Numbered from the stretch's first letter, positions 43,709 through 52,960 are shown. The stretch: 64,000 bases of DNA from Streptomyces scabiei 87.22 (GCF_000091305.1 NC_013929.1:6572001-6636000); one strand, 5' to 3'. Made by a program: numbers and translations. Notes: generated from the letters alone by a model not told the origin.

Positions 43709-44605
43709 TCAACCCTTAACTCCGGTCAGGGTGACGCCTTCGACGAACGCCTTCTGCGCGAAGAAGAACACGAGGATCACGGGGGCCATGACCAGCACGG
43801 TCGCGGCCATGGTCAGGTTCCAGTCGGTGTGGTGCGCGCCCTTGAAGGACTCCAGGCCGTAACTGAGCGTCCAGGCGGCCGGGTTCTCGGAGGCGTAGAT
43901 CTGCGGGCCGAAGTAGTCGTTCCAGGCGTAGAAGAACTGGAAGAGCGCGACGGCCGCGATGCCGGGCTTCGCCATCGGCAGGACGACCCGCAGCAGGGTG
44001 CGCAGTTCGCCGCAGCCGTCCACCCGGGCCGCGTCCAGGTACTCGTCGGGGATGGTCGTCAGGAACTGGCGCAGCAGGAAGATGGAGAACGCGTCCCCGA
44101 ACGCCATCGGAATGATCAGCGGCCACAGCGAGCCGGACAGGTCCATCTGCTTGGCCCAGAACAGGTACATCGGGATCACGACGACCTGCGGCGGCAGCAT
44201 CATCATCGAGATGACCAGCATCAGCGCCAGATTCCGGCCCCGGAAGCGGAACTTGGCGAGCGCGTAGGCCACGGGGACGGACGACACGACGGTGAGGACC
44301 GTGCCGAGGCCGGCGTAGAGGAGCGTGTTCCTCCACCAGGTCAGAAAGCCGGGAGTGTCCAGGACCTGGCGGTAGTTGCCCCATTCCCAGGTGTCCGGGA
44401 CGAGGTCGCGGGTGAGCGTCTGCTGGTCGCCCATCAGCGAGGTCAGCACGACGAAGACGAAGGGCAGGGTGAAGAAGAGGGCGGCGGCCACGCCCAGCGC
44501 GTGCACGGCGATCCACTCCAGCAGCGCCCGGCGGCGGGCGGTCCGCTCGCTCGCCGCGGCGACGGGCCGCACGGAGGTGTCGCGTGCTTCGAGTACCTGG
44601 GTCAT
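43709..44605 (-). CDS. csnG: Sugar ABC transporter permease CsnG (MalG-type)
   Basis: 298 residues, six TM helices. The EAA loop is EYLDAARVDGCGELRTLLRV. The C-terminus VTLTGVKG matches MalG-type inner-membrane components. Overlaps the preceding permease by ATGA. Works with CsnE and CsnF; the ATPase is encoded elsewhere. Confidence 0.92.
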   Translation of the reverse strand: MTQVLEARDTSVRPVAAASERTARRRALLEWIAVHALGVAAALFFTLPFVFVVLTSLMGDQQTLTRDLVPDTWEWGNYRQVLDTPGFLTWWRNTLLYAGLGTVLTVVSSVPVAYALAKFRFRGRNLALMLVISMMMLPPQVVVIPMYLFWAKQMDLSGSLWPLIIPMAFGDAFSIFLLRQFLTTIPDEYLDAARVDGCGELRTLLRVVLPMAKPGIAAVALFQFFYAWNDYFGPQIYASENPAAWTLSYGLESFKGAHHTDWNLTMAATVLVMAPVILVFFFAQKAFVEGVTLTGVKG

Positions 44606-45588
44606 CGGTCACCCGCTCCGATCAGTCCGCCCCGGCGCCGCATCAGCAGGGCCGTGAACACCATCGACAGGGCGAACAGCACGAGGGCGACCACACAGGC
44701 GGAGCCGTAGTCGAAGCGCTGGAAGCCGAGGTTGTAGACGAGCTGCGGCAGCGTCAGCGTCGACTTGTCCGGGTAGCCGGGCTCGAACTGCTGCCCGGAG
44801 CCGCCGATGACGCCGGAGGCGACCTTTCCGGCCACCAGGGGCTGCGTGTAGTACTGCATGGTCTGGATCACGCCCGTGACCACGGCGAACATCACGATCG
44901 GCGAGATGGTCGGCAGGGTCACGAAGCGGAACCGCTGCCAGGGCGACGCCCCGTCCAGCTCGGCGGCCTCGTACTGCTCCTTCGGCACGTCGAGCAGCGC
45001 GGCCATGAAGATGACCATCAGGTCGCCCACGCCCCACAGCGCGAGCGCGGTGAGTGCCGGTTTGGACCAGGCGGGGTCGGTGAACCAGCCGGGTGCCGGC
45101 AGCCCCAGCCCTTCGAGGACGGAGTTGACCGGCCCGGTCCCGGGGTTGAGGAGGAAGACGAAGGCGAGTGTCGCGGCGACCGGCGGCGCGAGGTACGGCA
45201 GGTAGAAGAGGGTCCGGAAGACGCCCGTACCGGTCTTGATCTTGGTGATCAGCAGACCGACACCGAGCCCGAACAGCACCCGGCAGGTCACCATCACCAG
45301 GACCAGCCAGAGCGTGTTGCGCAGGGCCGGCCAGAACAGCGGGTAGTCCTCGAAGACGTAGGACCAGTTGCCGAGGCCCCGGAAGACCGGTGTACCGAAG
45401 CCGTCGTACTTCATCAGCGAGAAGTACACGGTCGACACCAGCGGATAGGCGAAGAAGACGCCGAACCCGATCAGCCAGGGCGACAGGAAGGCCACCGTAC
45501 GGAGCGCCGACCGGCGGCGCTTCGCGCGGAGCGTGTGCGTGGGCGTGTGCGTGGACGTGAGAGCCGCACGCGGGGAGGGCGTGGACAT
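44602..45588 (-). CDS. csnF: Sugar ABC transporter permease CsnF (MalF-type)
   Basis: 328 residues, six TM helices after a basic N-terminus. EAA loop QYEAAELDGASPWQRFRFVT. Short Thr/His repeat (THTPTHTL) near the start. Lies 24 bp after the binding-protein gene and overlaps csnG. Forms the heterodimeric channel for chitosan-derived oligosaccharides. Confidence 0.92.
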   Translation of the reverse strand: MSTPSPRAALTSTHTPTHTLRAKRRRSALRTVAFLSPWLIGFGVFFAYPLVSTVYFSLMKYDGFGTPVFRGLGNWSYVFEDYPLFWPALRNTLWLVLVMVTCRVLFGLGVGLLITKIKTGTGVFRTLFYLPYLAPPVAATLAFVFLLNPGTGPVNSVLEGLGLPAPGWFTDPAWSKPALTALALWGVGDLMVIFMAALLDVPKEQYEAAELDGASPWQRFRFVTLPTISPIVMFAVVTGVIQTMQYYTQPLVAGKVASGVIGGSGQQFEPGYPDKSTLTLPQLVYNLGFQRFDYGSACVVALVLFALSMVFTALLMRRRGGLIGAGDR

Positions 45589-45612
45589 CGGCGGGATCCC
45601 GTTCCCTGACCG

Positions 45613-46950
45613 CTACTTCGCCTGCGCGATGTCGGTGTCGATCTGCGCGGCCGTCTTCTCCAGCCCCTGGTGCAGGTCCTTCACCTTGCCGGACTCGTAC
45701 TGGTAGCCGAAGTCCTGGAGCGTCGTCTGGTACGTGGAACCGTTGATGGAGGCGGGCGGGGTGTTCGAGTGCGGGTTCTGCGCGATGTCCAGGAACGTCT
45801 TGAAGCCCTCGTCCACCTTCAGGTCGGGCGACTTCAGGGCGGCGAACGTGGACGGCACGTTGTGGATGGCGTTGGCGAAGGAGACGACGGCCCCGGTGTC
45901 GGTGGTCAGGTACTTCACCAGTTCCCAGGCAGCGTTCTGCTTGCGGCTCTGCGGGGCGATGCCGATCACCGTGCCGGAGAGGAAGCCCTTGCCGTACTCG
46001 TCCACCTCGTCGTCGGCCACCGGCATCGGCGCGGTGCCGATCTCGAAGTCGGTCCCCGCCTCCTTCGCCATCCCGAGCCGCCACTCGCCGTCCAGCTGCA
46101 TGGCCACCTGGCCGGTCTGGAAGGGGTGCTTGGCGCCCCACTCGTCACCGAAGGTGTTCCGGTACTTTTCCAGCTTCGCGAAGCCGCCGAGCGAGTCCAT
46201 CAGCTTCTTCTGGTAGGTGAACATCTCCGCGAACGCCGGGTCGTCGGCGATGTTCGACTTGCCCTCGGAGGTGAAGTAGGAGTGGTCCCACTGCGCCATG
46301 TAGTGGTCCACGACCGTCTCGTAGCCGTGGTAGTTCGGCATGAACCCGAGCTGCGCGTAGCCGTCGCCCTTGCTCTTCGTCAGCTTCTTCGCGTCCACGG
46401 CGAACTGGGACCACGTCTTCGGCGGCGAGGTGATGCCCGCCGCCGCGAACGCGTCCTTGTTGTAGTACAGCCCGTACGCGTCGCCCAGCAGCGGCAGCGC
46501 GCACCGGGTGCCCTCGAACTGCGTGTAGTCCAGCATCGGCTTCGGGATGATCTTGTCGAGGTCGAGCTTCGACTTCTTCACGAAGGGCCCCAGATCGGCG
46601 AAGGCCCCGGAGGAGCAGAACTTGCCGATGTTGGACGTGGTGAACGAGGACACCACGTCCGGCCCGCTCGAACCGCCCGCCCGCAGCGCCTGGTTGAGCT
46701 TGTCGTCGTTGATGTTCCCGACGACCTTCACCGTGATGTTGGGATGCTTCTTCTCGAACCGGTCCACGTTCGCCCGGATCGCCTTCACCTCGCCGGGCGC
46801 GCTCCAGCCGTGCCAGAAGGTGATGGTCGTCTTCGCGTTCGGGTCGTCGGACGCACCGCTCTCGGCCTGACCGGTACACGCGCTGGCGAGCAGGGACAGC
46901 GAGGCTGTGGCGGCGAGAGCGACAGCCGCTTTTTTGGATATTCCGGACAT
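45613..46950 (-). CDS. csnE: Chitosan-oligosaccharide-binding lipoprotein CsnE
   Basis: 445 residues. Lipoprotein signal ending LLASAC (Cys25), then a type I sugar-binding fold: ITFWHGWSAPGEVKAIRAN, VVSSFTTSNIGKF, DAYGLYYNKDAFAAAGI and AMQLDGEWRLGMAKEAG. Delivers glucosamine oligomers to CsnFG. ATG preceded by AGGAGG. A 162-bp gap containing an intergenic repeat separates it from csnR. Confidence 0.92.
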   Translation of the reverse strand: MSGISKKAAVALAATASLSLLASACTGQAESGASDDPNAKTTITFWHGWSAPGEVKAIRANVDRFEKKHPNITVKVVGNINDDKLNQALRAGGSSGPDVVSSFTTSNIGKFCSSGAFADLGPFVKKSKLDLDKIIPKPMLDYTQFEGTRCALPLLGDAYGLYYNKDAFAAAGITSPPKTWSQFAVDAKKLTKSKGDGYAQLGFMPNYHGYETVVDHYMAQWDHSYFTSEGKSNIADDPAFAEMFTYQKKLMDSLGGFAKLEKYRNTFGDEWGAKHPFQTGQVAMQLDGEWRLGMAKEAGTDFEIGTAPMPVADDEVDEYGKGFLSGTVIGIAPQSRKQNAAWELVKYLTTDTGAVVSFANAIHNVPSTFAALKSPDLKVDEGFKTFLDIAQNPHSNTPPASINGSTYQTTLQDFGYQYESGKVKDLHQGLEKTAAQIDTDIAQAK

Positions 46951-46989
46951 GGTGGAGCCTCCTGAGGGAGGAATGGGGTGATCTGCGAG

Positions 46990-47085
46990 GAAGGGGGCGC
47001 GCCCGGGAACCCGAGGGGCGCGGGGCTGTATCGATGGGTGCGGCTTCGCCGCGTGGGCGCGACCGGCCACGACGGGCCGGCAGTT
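46990..47085. repeat. Streptomyces-type intergenic repeat element between csnR and csnE
   Basis: The stretch contains GGGGCGCGGGGCTGTATCGA, GTGCGGCTTCGCCGCGTGGG and CGACCGGCCACGACGGGCCG. Such segments recur in many Streptomyces intergenic regions. It resembles parts of the larger element at 56761-56937 (AGGGGCGCGGGG, GCGCGACC). It can fold and may tune expression between regulator and transporter genes. Confidence 0.6.
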
Positions 47086-47112
47086 TTCGAACGACCCGAG
47101 AAGCGGCCGAAC

Positions 47113-48345
47113 TCAGCGGAGCGTCAACGTGTCGAAGACTTCGTCCCTGGTCGCCGCGAGCGCACTCTCCAGCGCCCCCCGCAGCACGGGGTGTTCGCGT
47201 ACGTCACCGAGCGCGAGCCGTGGCCGGGACGCGGCCAGTTCCGCCAGCTCGGCCTCGACGAGCGCCCGCAGCGGCTCGCCGCCTGCGGTCAGTGCCGTAC
47301 CGCTGAGGACGACCAGTTCGGGATCGAGTACGGCCACGAGCGCGGCGACACCCGTGGCCAGCCCGGTGGCGTAGGTGGCCAGAAGGTGTCGGTGGGGCCC
47401 GGAGTCGGGATCGGCGGCGGCGCGGCTCACCAGCTCCGCCGCGACCTCGGCGTACGGCCCCTCCGGGATGGGGGAGATGCCCAGCTCACGGGCGAGCCGG
47501 GGGATGACCTGCGAACCGGCGAGCTCCTGGAAGCCCCCGCTGTTCGCCTTGGTGACCTGGCGCACCAGCGGTACACCGGGGACCGGCAGGAAGCCGACCT
47601 CGCCGGCGCCCCCGGTGAACCCCCGGTGCAGCCGTCCGCCCAGCACCACGGCCGCGCCGAGACCGCCCTCGTTCCACAGCAGGACGAAGTCCTCGTGGCC
47701 CCTGGCCGCGCCCAGCCGTTGTTCGGCGAGGGCGGCGAGGTTCACGTCGTTCTCGTACTCCACCGGCATCGGCAGTGCGGCGGCGAGTTCGTCGAGGAGG
47801 GCGGGGGAGTGCCAGCCGGGCAGGTGCGAGGCGTACCGCAGCCGCCCGGTGTTCGGGTCGAAGGCGCCGGGTGTGCCGATGACCAGCCGGCGCACGTCCG
47901 CCCGGACGAGCCCGGCGGCCTTGACCGCCCCGTCGAGGGCGGTCGTCACCTGGCGTACGACAGGTTCGGCGGGACGCCGTCCGGGGGTGGGGACGGCGAA
48001 CTCGCCGACCGTGCGGCCGGTGATGTCGGCGACGGCGGCCAGGACGCGCTCGGGGGTGACGTCCAGGCCGGCGGCGTAGGCGGCGGTCGGGTCGACCGCG
48101 TAGAGCTGGGCGTTGGGGCCGGGCCGGGCCGCGCCGGGGCCGCTGTCCCCGGTCCCTTCCGTGCCGGTGCCCCTGGCGATCACGAGTCCGGCGGCTTCGA
48201 GGCGGGCCAGCAGCTGGGAGGCGGTCGGCTTGGACAGTCCCGTCAGCTTGCCGAGGCGGGTCCGGGAGAGCGGGCCGTGCTCCAGCAGCAGATCGAGTGC
48301 GGCACGGTCGTTCATGGCGCGCAGTACGCGGGGTGTTCCTGCCAT
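47113..48345 (-). CDS. csnR: ROK-family repressor CsnR
   Basis: 410 residues. N-terminal winged helix-turn-helix (SRTRLGKLTGLSKPTASQLL), then the ROK actin-like domain (LVIGTPGAFDP, ENDVNLAALAEQRLG, LLWNEGGLGAAVVLGGRL). In Streptomyces CsnR represses its own operon and the chitosanase gene csnA and is relieved by glucosamine oligosaccharides. ATG start. First gene of the operon, with promoter and palindrome just upstream. Confidence 0.93.
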   Translation of the reverse strand: MAGTPRVLRAMNDRAALDLLLEHGPLSRTRLGKLTGLSKPTASQLLARLEAAGLVIARGTGTEGTGDSGPGAARPGPNAQLYAVDPTAAYAAGLDVTPERVLAAVADITGRTVGEFAVPTPGRRPAEPVVRQVTTALDGAVKAAGLVRADVRRLVIGTPGAFDPNTGRLRYASHLPGWHSPALLDELAAALPMPVEYENDVNLAALAEQRLGAARGHEDFVLLWNEGGLGAAVVLGGRLHRGFTGGAGEVGFLPVPGVPLVRQVTKANSGGFQELAGSQVIPRLARELGISPIPEGPYAEVAAELVSRAAADPDSGPHRHLLATYATGLATGVAALVAVLDPELVVLSGTALTAGGEPLRALVEAELAELAASRPRLALGDVREHPVLRGALESALAATRDEVFDTLTLR

Positions 48346-48367
48346 GGTCCGCCACCTGTCAACTGTT

Positions 48368-48380
48368 AGGAAACTTTCCT
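48368..48380. promoter_or_regulatory. Candidate CsnR operator, perfect palindrome AGGAAACTTTCCT
   Basis: A 13-bp perfect inverted repeat with central C, 22 bp before the csnR ATG and roughly at +7 to +20 of the promoter below, a typical repressor position. CsnR is known to autoregulate and bind a palindrome of this general kind; identity with the published site is from memory. Confidence 0.75.
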
Positions 48381-48393
48381 GTCGGATGCCAGG

Positions 48394-48422
48394 ACGATAG
48401 GACTAGACCAGGGGGACGTCAA
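48394..48422 (-). promoter_or_regulatory. csnR promoter, TTGACG-N17-TATCGT
   Basis: On the minus strand TTGACG (48422-48417), a 17-bp spacer and TATCGT (48399-48394) make a vegetative-type promoter directing csnR-K. Confidence 0.75.
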
Positions 48423-48434
48423 TATCCGGCCAGT

Positions 48435-48476
48435 AAAAAACCGCCCCCGGGCGACGAGGTCGTCACCCGGGGGCGG
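48435..48476 (-). terminator. Terminator with T-run upstream of csnR
   Basis: On the minus strand an arm CCGCCCCCGGG, loop region with GACGA/TCGTC pairing, arm CCCGGGGGCGG, then six T (48440-48435). It ends the secreted-protein gene transcript. Confidence 0.9.
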
Positions 48477-48541
48477 TGTCGGAGCCGCGCGGGCCCCGCG
48501 CGCATTTGCGCGGGGCCCGCGCGATCTCACGTCACCTCACG

Positions 48542-49378
48542 TCACCTCACGTCGACGAAGTCCCCCGCGGACTTCACGGCCGCCGTGGTGGACGTGCCCG
48601 CGAAGACGTAACGGAACGTGCCGTCCTTCGCCGCCTTCACCGTGGTGGACAGGGCGCCGGCCGTGCCGGAGGTCACCGTCTTCACGTCGGTGTAGGCGCT
48701 CGCGCCCTTGGCCTTGAACTGGAGGGTCACCTTCTGGCCCTGGTAGCCCGCGTAGCGGCCGGCGTTCCAGTCGGCGCGGGTGAGGGAGCCCTTGACGGTC
48801 AGGGTCCTGCCCTTGGCGACCGGCTCCGGGGTGGCGTTGGCGGTGGCCTTGGCGAGCCGCTGGATCTTGGCGGTGCCGAGGTTGCCCCAGACGTCGGTCC
48901 CCATGTGGAAGCCGATGTGGTCGTCGGAGTCGTCCTCGTCGGTCGCCATCTCGGTGTAGACGGCGGCCGCCTTCCAGGTGGTGGCGTCCGCGCCCTGGAA
49001 GAGGGACTCCCGGGGATCGATGGTGAGCGTCGTCGTGCAGGCGGCGGTCACCGTGGTGTCGGTCGTCGCCGTCGTCGTGCAGGCGGGCTTCTTGGCGGAG
49101 CCCTCGATGGCGTTGCCGGGGTCGGCGAGCCTGCCCCGGTAGAGGGCGATGCCCAGCATGGTGTTCTTGTGGTCGATGACGAGATCCGTCGGCCGCGTGA
49201 AGCTGTACGAGACCGGCACGGTCACCCTGGCCTTGGTGCCGACGACGATCGGCTTGCCGTTGTTGACCGTGACGCCCCCGAAGGTCAGAGCCGGCGAGTC
49301 GGCCAGCGCGGCGGGCGCGGCCAGGCCGGTGAGAGCCAGGGCGCCGGATACGGCGACGCCTATGGCGAGCTTGCGCAT
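48542..49378 (-). CDS. Secreted protein of unknown function
   Basis: 278 residues. Signal peptide (GVAVSGALALTGLAAPAALA, cleavage near residue 27). The mature part is beta-rich: VTVNNGKPIVVGTKARVTVP, then one Cys-containing Thr-rich loop (PACTTTATTDTTVTAAC), an acidic patch DEDDSDDH that could bind calcium, and a C-terminal Ig-like repeat (RTLTVKGSLTRADWNAG). No family named. ATG chosen at the signal peptide. Confidence 0.78.
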   Translation of the reverse strand: MRKLAIGVAVSGALALTGLAAPAALADSPALTFGGVTVNNGKPIVVGTKARVTVPVSYSFTRPTDLVIDHKNTMLGIALYRGRLADPGNAIEGSAKKPACTTTATTDTTVTAACTTTLTIDPRESLFQGADATTWKAAAVYTEMATDEDDSDDHIGFHMGTDVWGNLGTAKIQRLAKATANATPEPVAKGRTLTVKGSLTRADWNAGRYAGYQGQKVTLQFKAKGASAYTDVKTVTSGTAGALSTTVKAAKDGTFRYVFAGTSTTAAVKSAGDFVDVR

Positions 49379-49529
49379 GAGTCCCCACATTCGAGGCGGG
49401 CCCCTGGGCGTTGCGCTCCAGAACAAGGGCCGCCTGTGGAGGCGACACTAGGCGATCACTTGTGCGAGGGGGAAGTGGGGTACCTGTGAAGGTGGTGAGA
49501 AAAGCCCAGGTCAAATGGATGTGGGCGTT

Positions 49530-49558
49530 CCGGGTGCCCCGCGTCAAGGGGCACCCGG
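49530..49558 (-). terminator. Terminator of the HNH gene
   Basis: 11-bp perfect stem CCGGGTGCCCC (49530-49540) with 49548-49558 and a 7-nt loop. Confidence 0.8.
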
Positions 49559-49578
49559 CCATGCAAAAACCCGGACCG

Positions 49579-50115
49579 TCAGGCGGAGATGCCGTCGATC
49601 CGGGCCATCGCGTCGTCCGCGCCGAACGGCTGCAGGTAGGGCAGCCAGCGCGGGTCCCTATGCCCGGTGCCGATGATGCGCCAGGCCAGCCCGGACGGCG
49701 GAGCGGGGGCGTGGCGGAGCCGCCAGCCGATCTCGACGAGATGGCGGTCGGCCTTGACGTGGTTGCAGCGGCGGCACGACGCGACGACGTTGTCCCAGAC
49801 GTGCTTGCCCCCGCGACTGCGCGGGATGACGTGGTCGACGCTGGTTGCGACGCCACCGCAGTACATGCACCGGCCCCCGTCACGGGCGAACAGTGCCCGA
49901 CGGGTCAGAGGAACGGGCCCCCGATAGGGAACCCGGACGAACCGCTTGAGCCGGACCACGCTGGGTGCGGGGACTGTGACGGTCGCGCTGTGCAGATAGG
50001 CGCCGGATTCCTCCAGGGAGACCGCCTTGTTCTCCAGGACGAGGACGAGCGCGCGGCGGAGCGGTACGACACCGAGCGGCTCGTACGACGCGTTGAGGAC
50101 CAGGACGTGCGGCAC
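49579..50115 (-). CDS. HNH endonuclease domain protein
   Basis: 178 residues. N-terminal region LVLNASYEPLGVVPLRRALV is typical of a widespread actinobacterial/cyanobacterial HNH family. The HNH core is CMYCGG, VDHVIPRSRGGKHVWDN and CRRCNHVKADR, with the paired CxxC zinc ligands, catalytic His and Asn. Chromosomal, not near any intein, phage or restriction gene, so its role is unclear. GTG start, AAGGAGG 5 nt upstream. Confidence 0.92.
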   Translation of the reverse strand: MPHVLVLNASYEPLGVVPLRRALVLVLENKAVSLEESGAYLHSATVTVPAPSVVRLKRFVRVPYRGPVPLTRRALFARDGGRCMYCGGVATSVDHVIPRSRGGKHVWDNVVASCRRCNHVKADRHLVEIGWRLRHAPAPPSGLAWRIIGTGHRDPRWLPYLQPFGADDAMARIDGISA

Positions 50116-50430
50116 GGATGCCTCCTTGTACGCCGGCGGCGCGTGGCTCGCGCCGTGGACGATCCGTAGTCAGTCTCCCCTCATGCCTGGTGGAAGCGCC
50201 ACCATGTCCCGGTAACGGGCTGGGAGTGTTTTCGACCACACCGTGATTCATCCCCCGCCGCGTGCGCCCTTCACTCCCTGGTGAGCGCCTTGTCTCCCTC
50301 GAACATGGCGACGACCTCCACACAATGCCCCGTTAGTGTGGTGGGCCTGCCCGTCCGGTGACCCATCCGTGACCCGACGGATCTTGACCGCCGTACCGGA
50401 GGGCAGATAGCGCACCTGGAGGTACCCGCC
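50116..50430. promoter_or_regulatory. Divergent intergenic region, possible mscS promoter at 50384-50411
   Basis: A 315-bp region without a gene I can support. TTGACC at 50384-50389 is followed 16-18 bp later by GATAGCGC, a fair vegetative promoter for the channel gene. A 6-bp inverted repeat CCACAC/GTGTGG (50318-50341) lies upstream of it. Confidence 0.4.
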
Positions 50431-51534
50431 GTGTCGTCCGTTTCTTCCCTGCCCCTCCTACTGGCCGCCGCCACGCCGTCGCCGTCCCCCTCGGAGACGT
50501 CGACGACCCCCGCGGTGCCGTCGCTGGAGGACGCCCAGGAGAGCGCGACCAACGCCGCCAGCTGGGTGGAGGAGAACTGGTCCACATGGCTGGCGATCGG
50601 TCTCCGCGTCCTGCTGATCGTGGTGATCGCGGCGGTGCTGAGAGTGTTCGTCCGGCGGGCGATCACCAAGCTCATAGACCGGATGAACCGCTCCGTGCCG
50701 GGCGTCGAGGGGGGCACCCTCGGCGGTCTGCTGGTCAACGTGGAGCGCCGCCGCCAGCGCTCCCAGGCCATCGGCTCGGTCCTGCGCTCGGTGGCGTCCT
50801 TCCTGATCCTGGGCACCGCCGCGCTGATGGTCCTCGCCACCTTCGAGATCAACCTCGCGCCGCTGCTGGCCTCCGCGGGTGTCGCGGGCGTGGCCATCGG
50901 TTTCGGCGCCCGGAACCTGGTCACGGACTTCCTCTCCGGCGTCTTCATGATCCTGGAGGACCAGTACGGCGTCGGTGACACCGTCGACGCGGGCGTTGCC
51001 TCCGGCGAGGTCATCGAGGTCGGCCTGCGCGTCACCAAGCTGCGCGGCGACAACGGCGAGATCTGGTACGTCCGCAACGGCGAGGTCAAGCGCATCGGCA
51101 ACCTCTCCCAGGGCTGGGCCACGGCCGGCGTCGACGTCACCGTCCGTTACGACGAGGACCTCGACAAGGTCCGCCGCACCCTGACGGAGGTCGGCGAGGC
51201 GATGAGCAAGGAGGACCCCTGGAACGAACTGCTCTGGGGCCCCATCGAGGTCCTCGGCCTCGACGACCTGCTCCTGGAGTCGATGATCGTCCGCGTCTCC
51301 GCCAAGACCATGCCCGGCAAGGCCCTCACCGTCGAGCGCGAACTGCGCTGGCGCATCAAGAAGGCCTTCGACGCCGCCGACATCCCCATCGTCGGCGGCA
51401 CCCAGGCCCTCGCGGCCGACAACCCGGACGCCGACCCCACGGCCGGCGTGTCGGCCCCGTCCGTGTACTCCAACACGACCTCGCCGCAGTCGGAGCGGGC
51501 TACCCCGATCGCGCCTTCGGGGGTGCCGAAGTAG
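50431..51534 (+). CDS. MscS-family mechanosensitive channel
   Basis: 367 residues. TM helices near 52-72 (WLAIGLRVLLIVVIAAVL), 112-132 and 140-165; the last is the Gly/Ala-rich pore helix GVAGVAIGFGARNLVTDFLSG. The beta domain follows: MILEDQYGVGDTVDAG, RGDNGEIWYVRNGEVKRIGN. The C-terminal 45 residues are disordered. Acts as an osmotic release valve. GTG start, TGGAGG 7 nt upstream. Confidence 0.92.
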   Translation: MSSVSSLPLLLAAATPSPSPSETSTTPAVPSLEDAQESATNAASWVEENWSTWLAIGLRVLLIVVIAAVLRVFVRRAITKLIDRMNRSVPGVEGGTLGGLLVNVERRRQRSQAIGSVLRSVASFLILGTAALMVLATFEINLAPLLASAGVAGVAIGFGARNLVTDFLSGVFMILEDQYGVGDTVDAGVASGEVIEVGLRVTKLRGDNGEIWYVRNGEVKRIGNLSQGWATAGVDVTVRYDEDLDKVRRTLTEVGEAMSKEDPWNELLWGPIEVLGLDDLLLESMIVRVSAKTMPGKALTVERELRWRIKKAFDAADIPIVGGTQALAADNPDADPTAGVSAPSVYSNTTSPQSERATPIAPSGVPK

Positions 51535-51546
51535 CGCACGCGCCTT

Positions 51547-51589
51547 CGCGGCGGCCCAGGAGCACCCCCGTGTCCCCCGGGCCGCCGCG
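51547..51589. terminator. Bidirectional terminator after mscS
   Basis: 11-bp perfect stem CGCGGCGGCCC (51547-51557) with 51579-51589, between convergent genes. Confidence 0.75.
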
Positions 51590-51598
51590 TGCCGCGGG

Positions 51599-52960
51599 CT
51601 AGGCGTACCGCAGCTCCGCGGGGCGGACCGTGCGGCGCAGCAGGGGGAGGGACGTGGCCGCGGCGAGGAGGCAGGCGGCGTAGACGGCGACGGGGATCAG
51701 CAGTGCCCCGAACGGCACCACCGTCAGGTCGCTCAGAAGCATCGCGTACACGAAGGCGATCGCCGTGCCCCCGGCTCCGCCCACCAGCACCGCGGGCGCC
51801 AGCGGCAGAGCGGTCTCCAGCAGCAGCGCACGGCCCAGCACCTCGTGCGGGACTCCGGCGGCGACCTGCGCGGCGAGGCCCTTGCGGCGGGTGGCGAGGG
51901 ACTCGGCGGTGCCGACGGCGAGCCCGAACAGCGTGACCGCGAAGCCGACGAGGATGGCGGCGGCCGTGAAGTTCAGGCCCGTCAGGTAGAAGGCGTCCTC
52001 CTCCGCCAGGTTGTCGTACCGGGCGATCTGTGCGACGAGTGCCTCCCGTACGCCGATGTACCCGGTGCCGACCACGGCCCCCATCAGCACGGCCGCGTGG
52101 GTACGGGACGCCGCCCACGGGTCCGCACGCAGCCGCTCGGCGGCGATCAGCACCGCGGGGCTCCCGGTACGCCGTGCTAGCACCCGCCCGAGGAGCCGCG
52201 AGACCGTGCCGGACAGCAGCACCGCACCCGCGCCCACCGCCAGCAGCGCGCCGCAGAAGGTCAGCGGGGCGAAGCTGGTCACGTACCCGGGCGAGTCCAC
52301 GTTGGTGACGGCGACGGCGACGAGCGCCACGACGATCAGCAGAGCCACCGCTCCCACGAACACCCACCCGGGGCCCCGGCCGCTGCCCGACGCGGTCCGA
52401 CGCACCCACCCCAGCGGCGAGGCCACCACCCGGCGCAGCGCCAGCACGCTCACGACCGCACCCAGCACGGGCACACCCAGTGCCACCAGCGCGACCGCGA
52501 TCCAGGCCGCCGGACCGGGGCTGTGCCAGCGGCTCAGCAGGAACACCACGAAGGCGGCCGTCGCGACCAGCGAACCCCCGAGACAGGCCGCGCCCGTCTC
52601 CAGCGCCGCGATCCGGCGCACCTGGTTCGCCGAGGCACCGGCCAGCCGAAGTCCGGCCAGCCGCCGGTCCCGGTGGACGGCACCGACACGGGTGCACTGG
52701 CCGAGGAGGCCGAGCACCGGCACCAGCAGGAGCAGCAGGGTCACGATCACCCCGGAGCGTTCCCCGGGGTTGTCGAGCAGCCCGGCGGCCATGCCGACCC
52801 GATAGCGGCCCGTCAGGGAGGCCAGCACGCCCGCCGCCAGGCCCAACGCCGTCGCGAGGCCGGCTCCCAGTGCCGTCAGCGACACCCGCCACCCTTCGCG
52901 CCGGTCCGAGCCCCGCGTCAGGAGAAGTGCCAGGCGCAGATCACTCACCAGCGGCTTCAC
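51599..52960 (-). CDS. FtsX-like ABC transporter permease
   Basis: 453 residues, about ten TM helices in two MacB/FtsX-like halves. Cytoplasmic loops RRLAGLRLAGASANQVRRIAA and RRKGLAAQVAAGVPHEVLGR are the coupling segments. Its GTG start overlaps the ATPase stop (GTGA). With the ATPase it forms an exporter or mechanotransmission complex; the substrate is unknown. No periplasmic MacB core domain is evident. Confidence 0.9.
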   Translation of the reverse strand: MKPLVSDLRLALLLTRGSDRREGWRVSLTALGAGLATALGLAAGVLASLTGRYRVGMAAGLLDNPGERSGVIVTLLLLLVPVLGLLGQCTRVGAVHRDRRLAGLRLAGASANQVRRIAALETGAACLGGSLVATAAFVVFLLSRWHSPGPAAWIAVALVALGVPVLGAVVSVLALRRVVASPLGWVRRTASGSGRGPGWVFVGAVALLIVVALVAVAVTNVDSPGYVTSFAPLTFCGALLAVGAGAVLLSGTVSRLLGRVLARRTGSPAVLIAAERLRADPWAASRTHAAVLMGAVVGTGYIGVREALVAQIARYDNLAEEDAFYLTGLNFTAAAILVGFAVTLFGLAVGTAESLATRRKGLAAQVAAGVPHEVLGRALLLETALPLAPAVLVGGAGGTAIAFVYAMLLSDLTVVPFGALLIPVAVYAACLLAAATSLPLLRRTVRPAELRYA

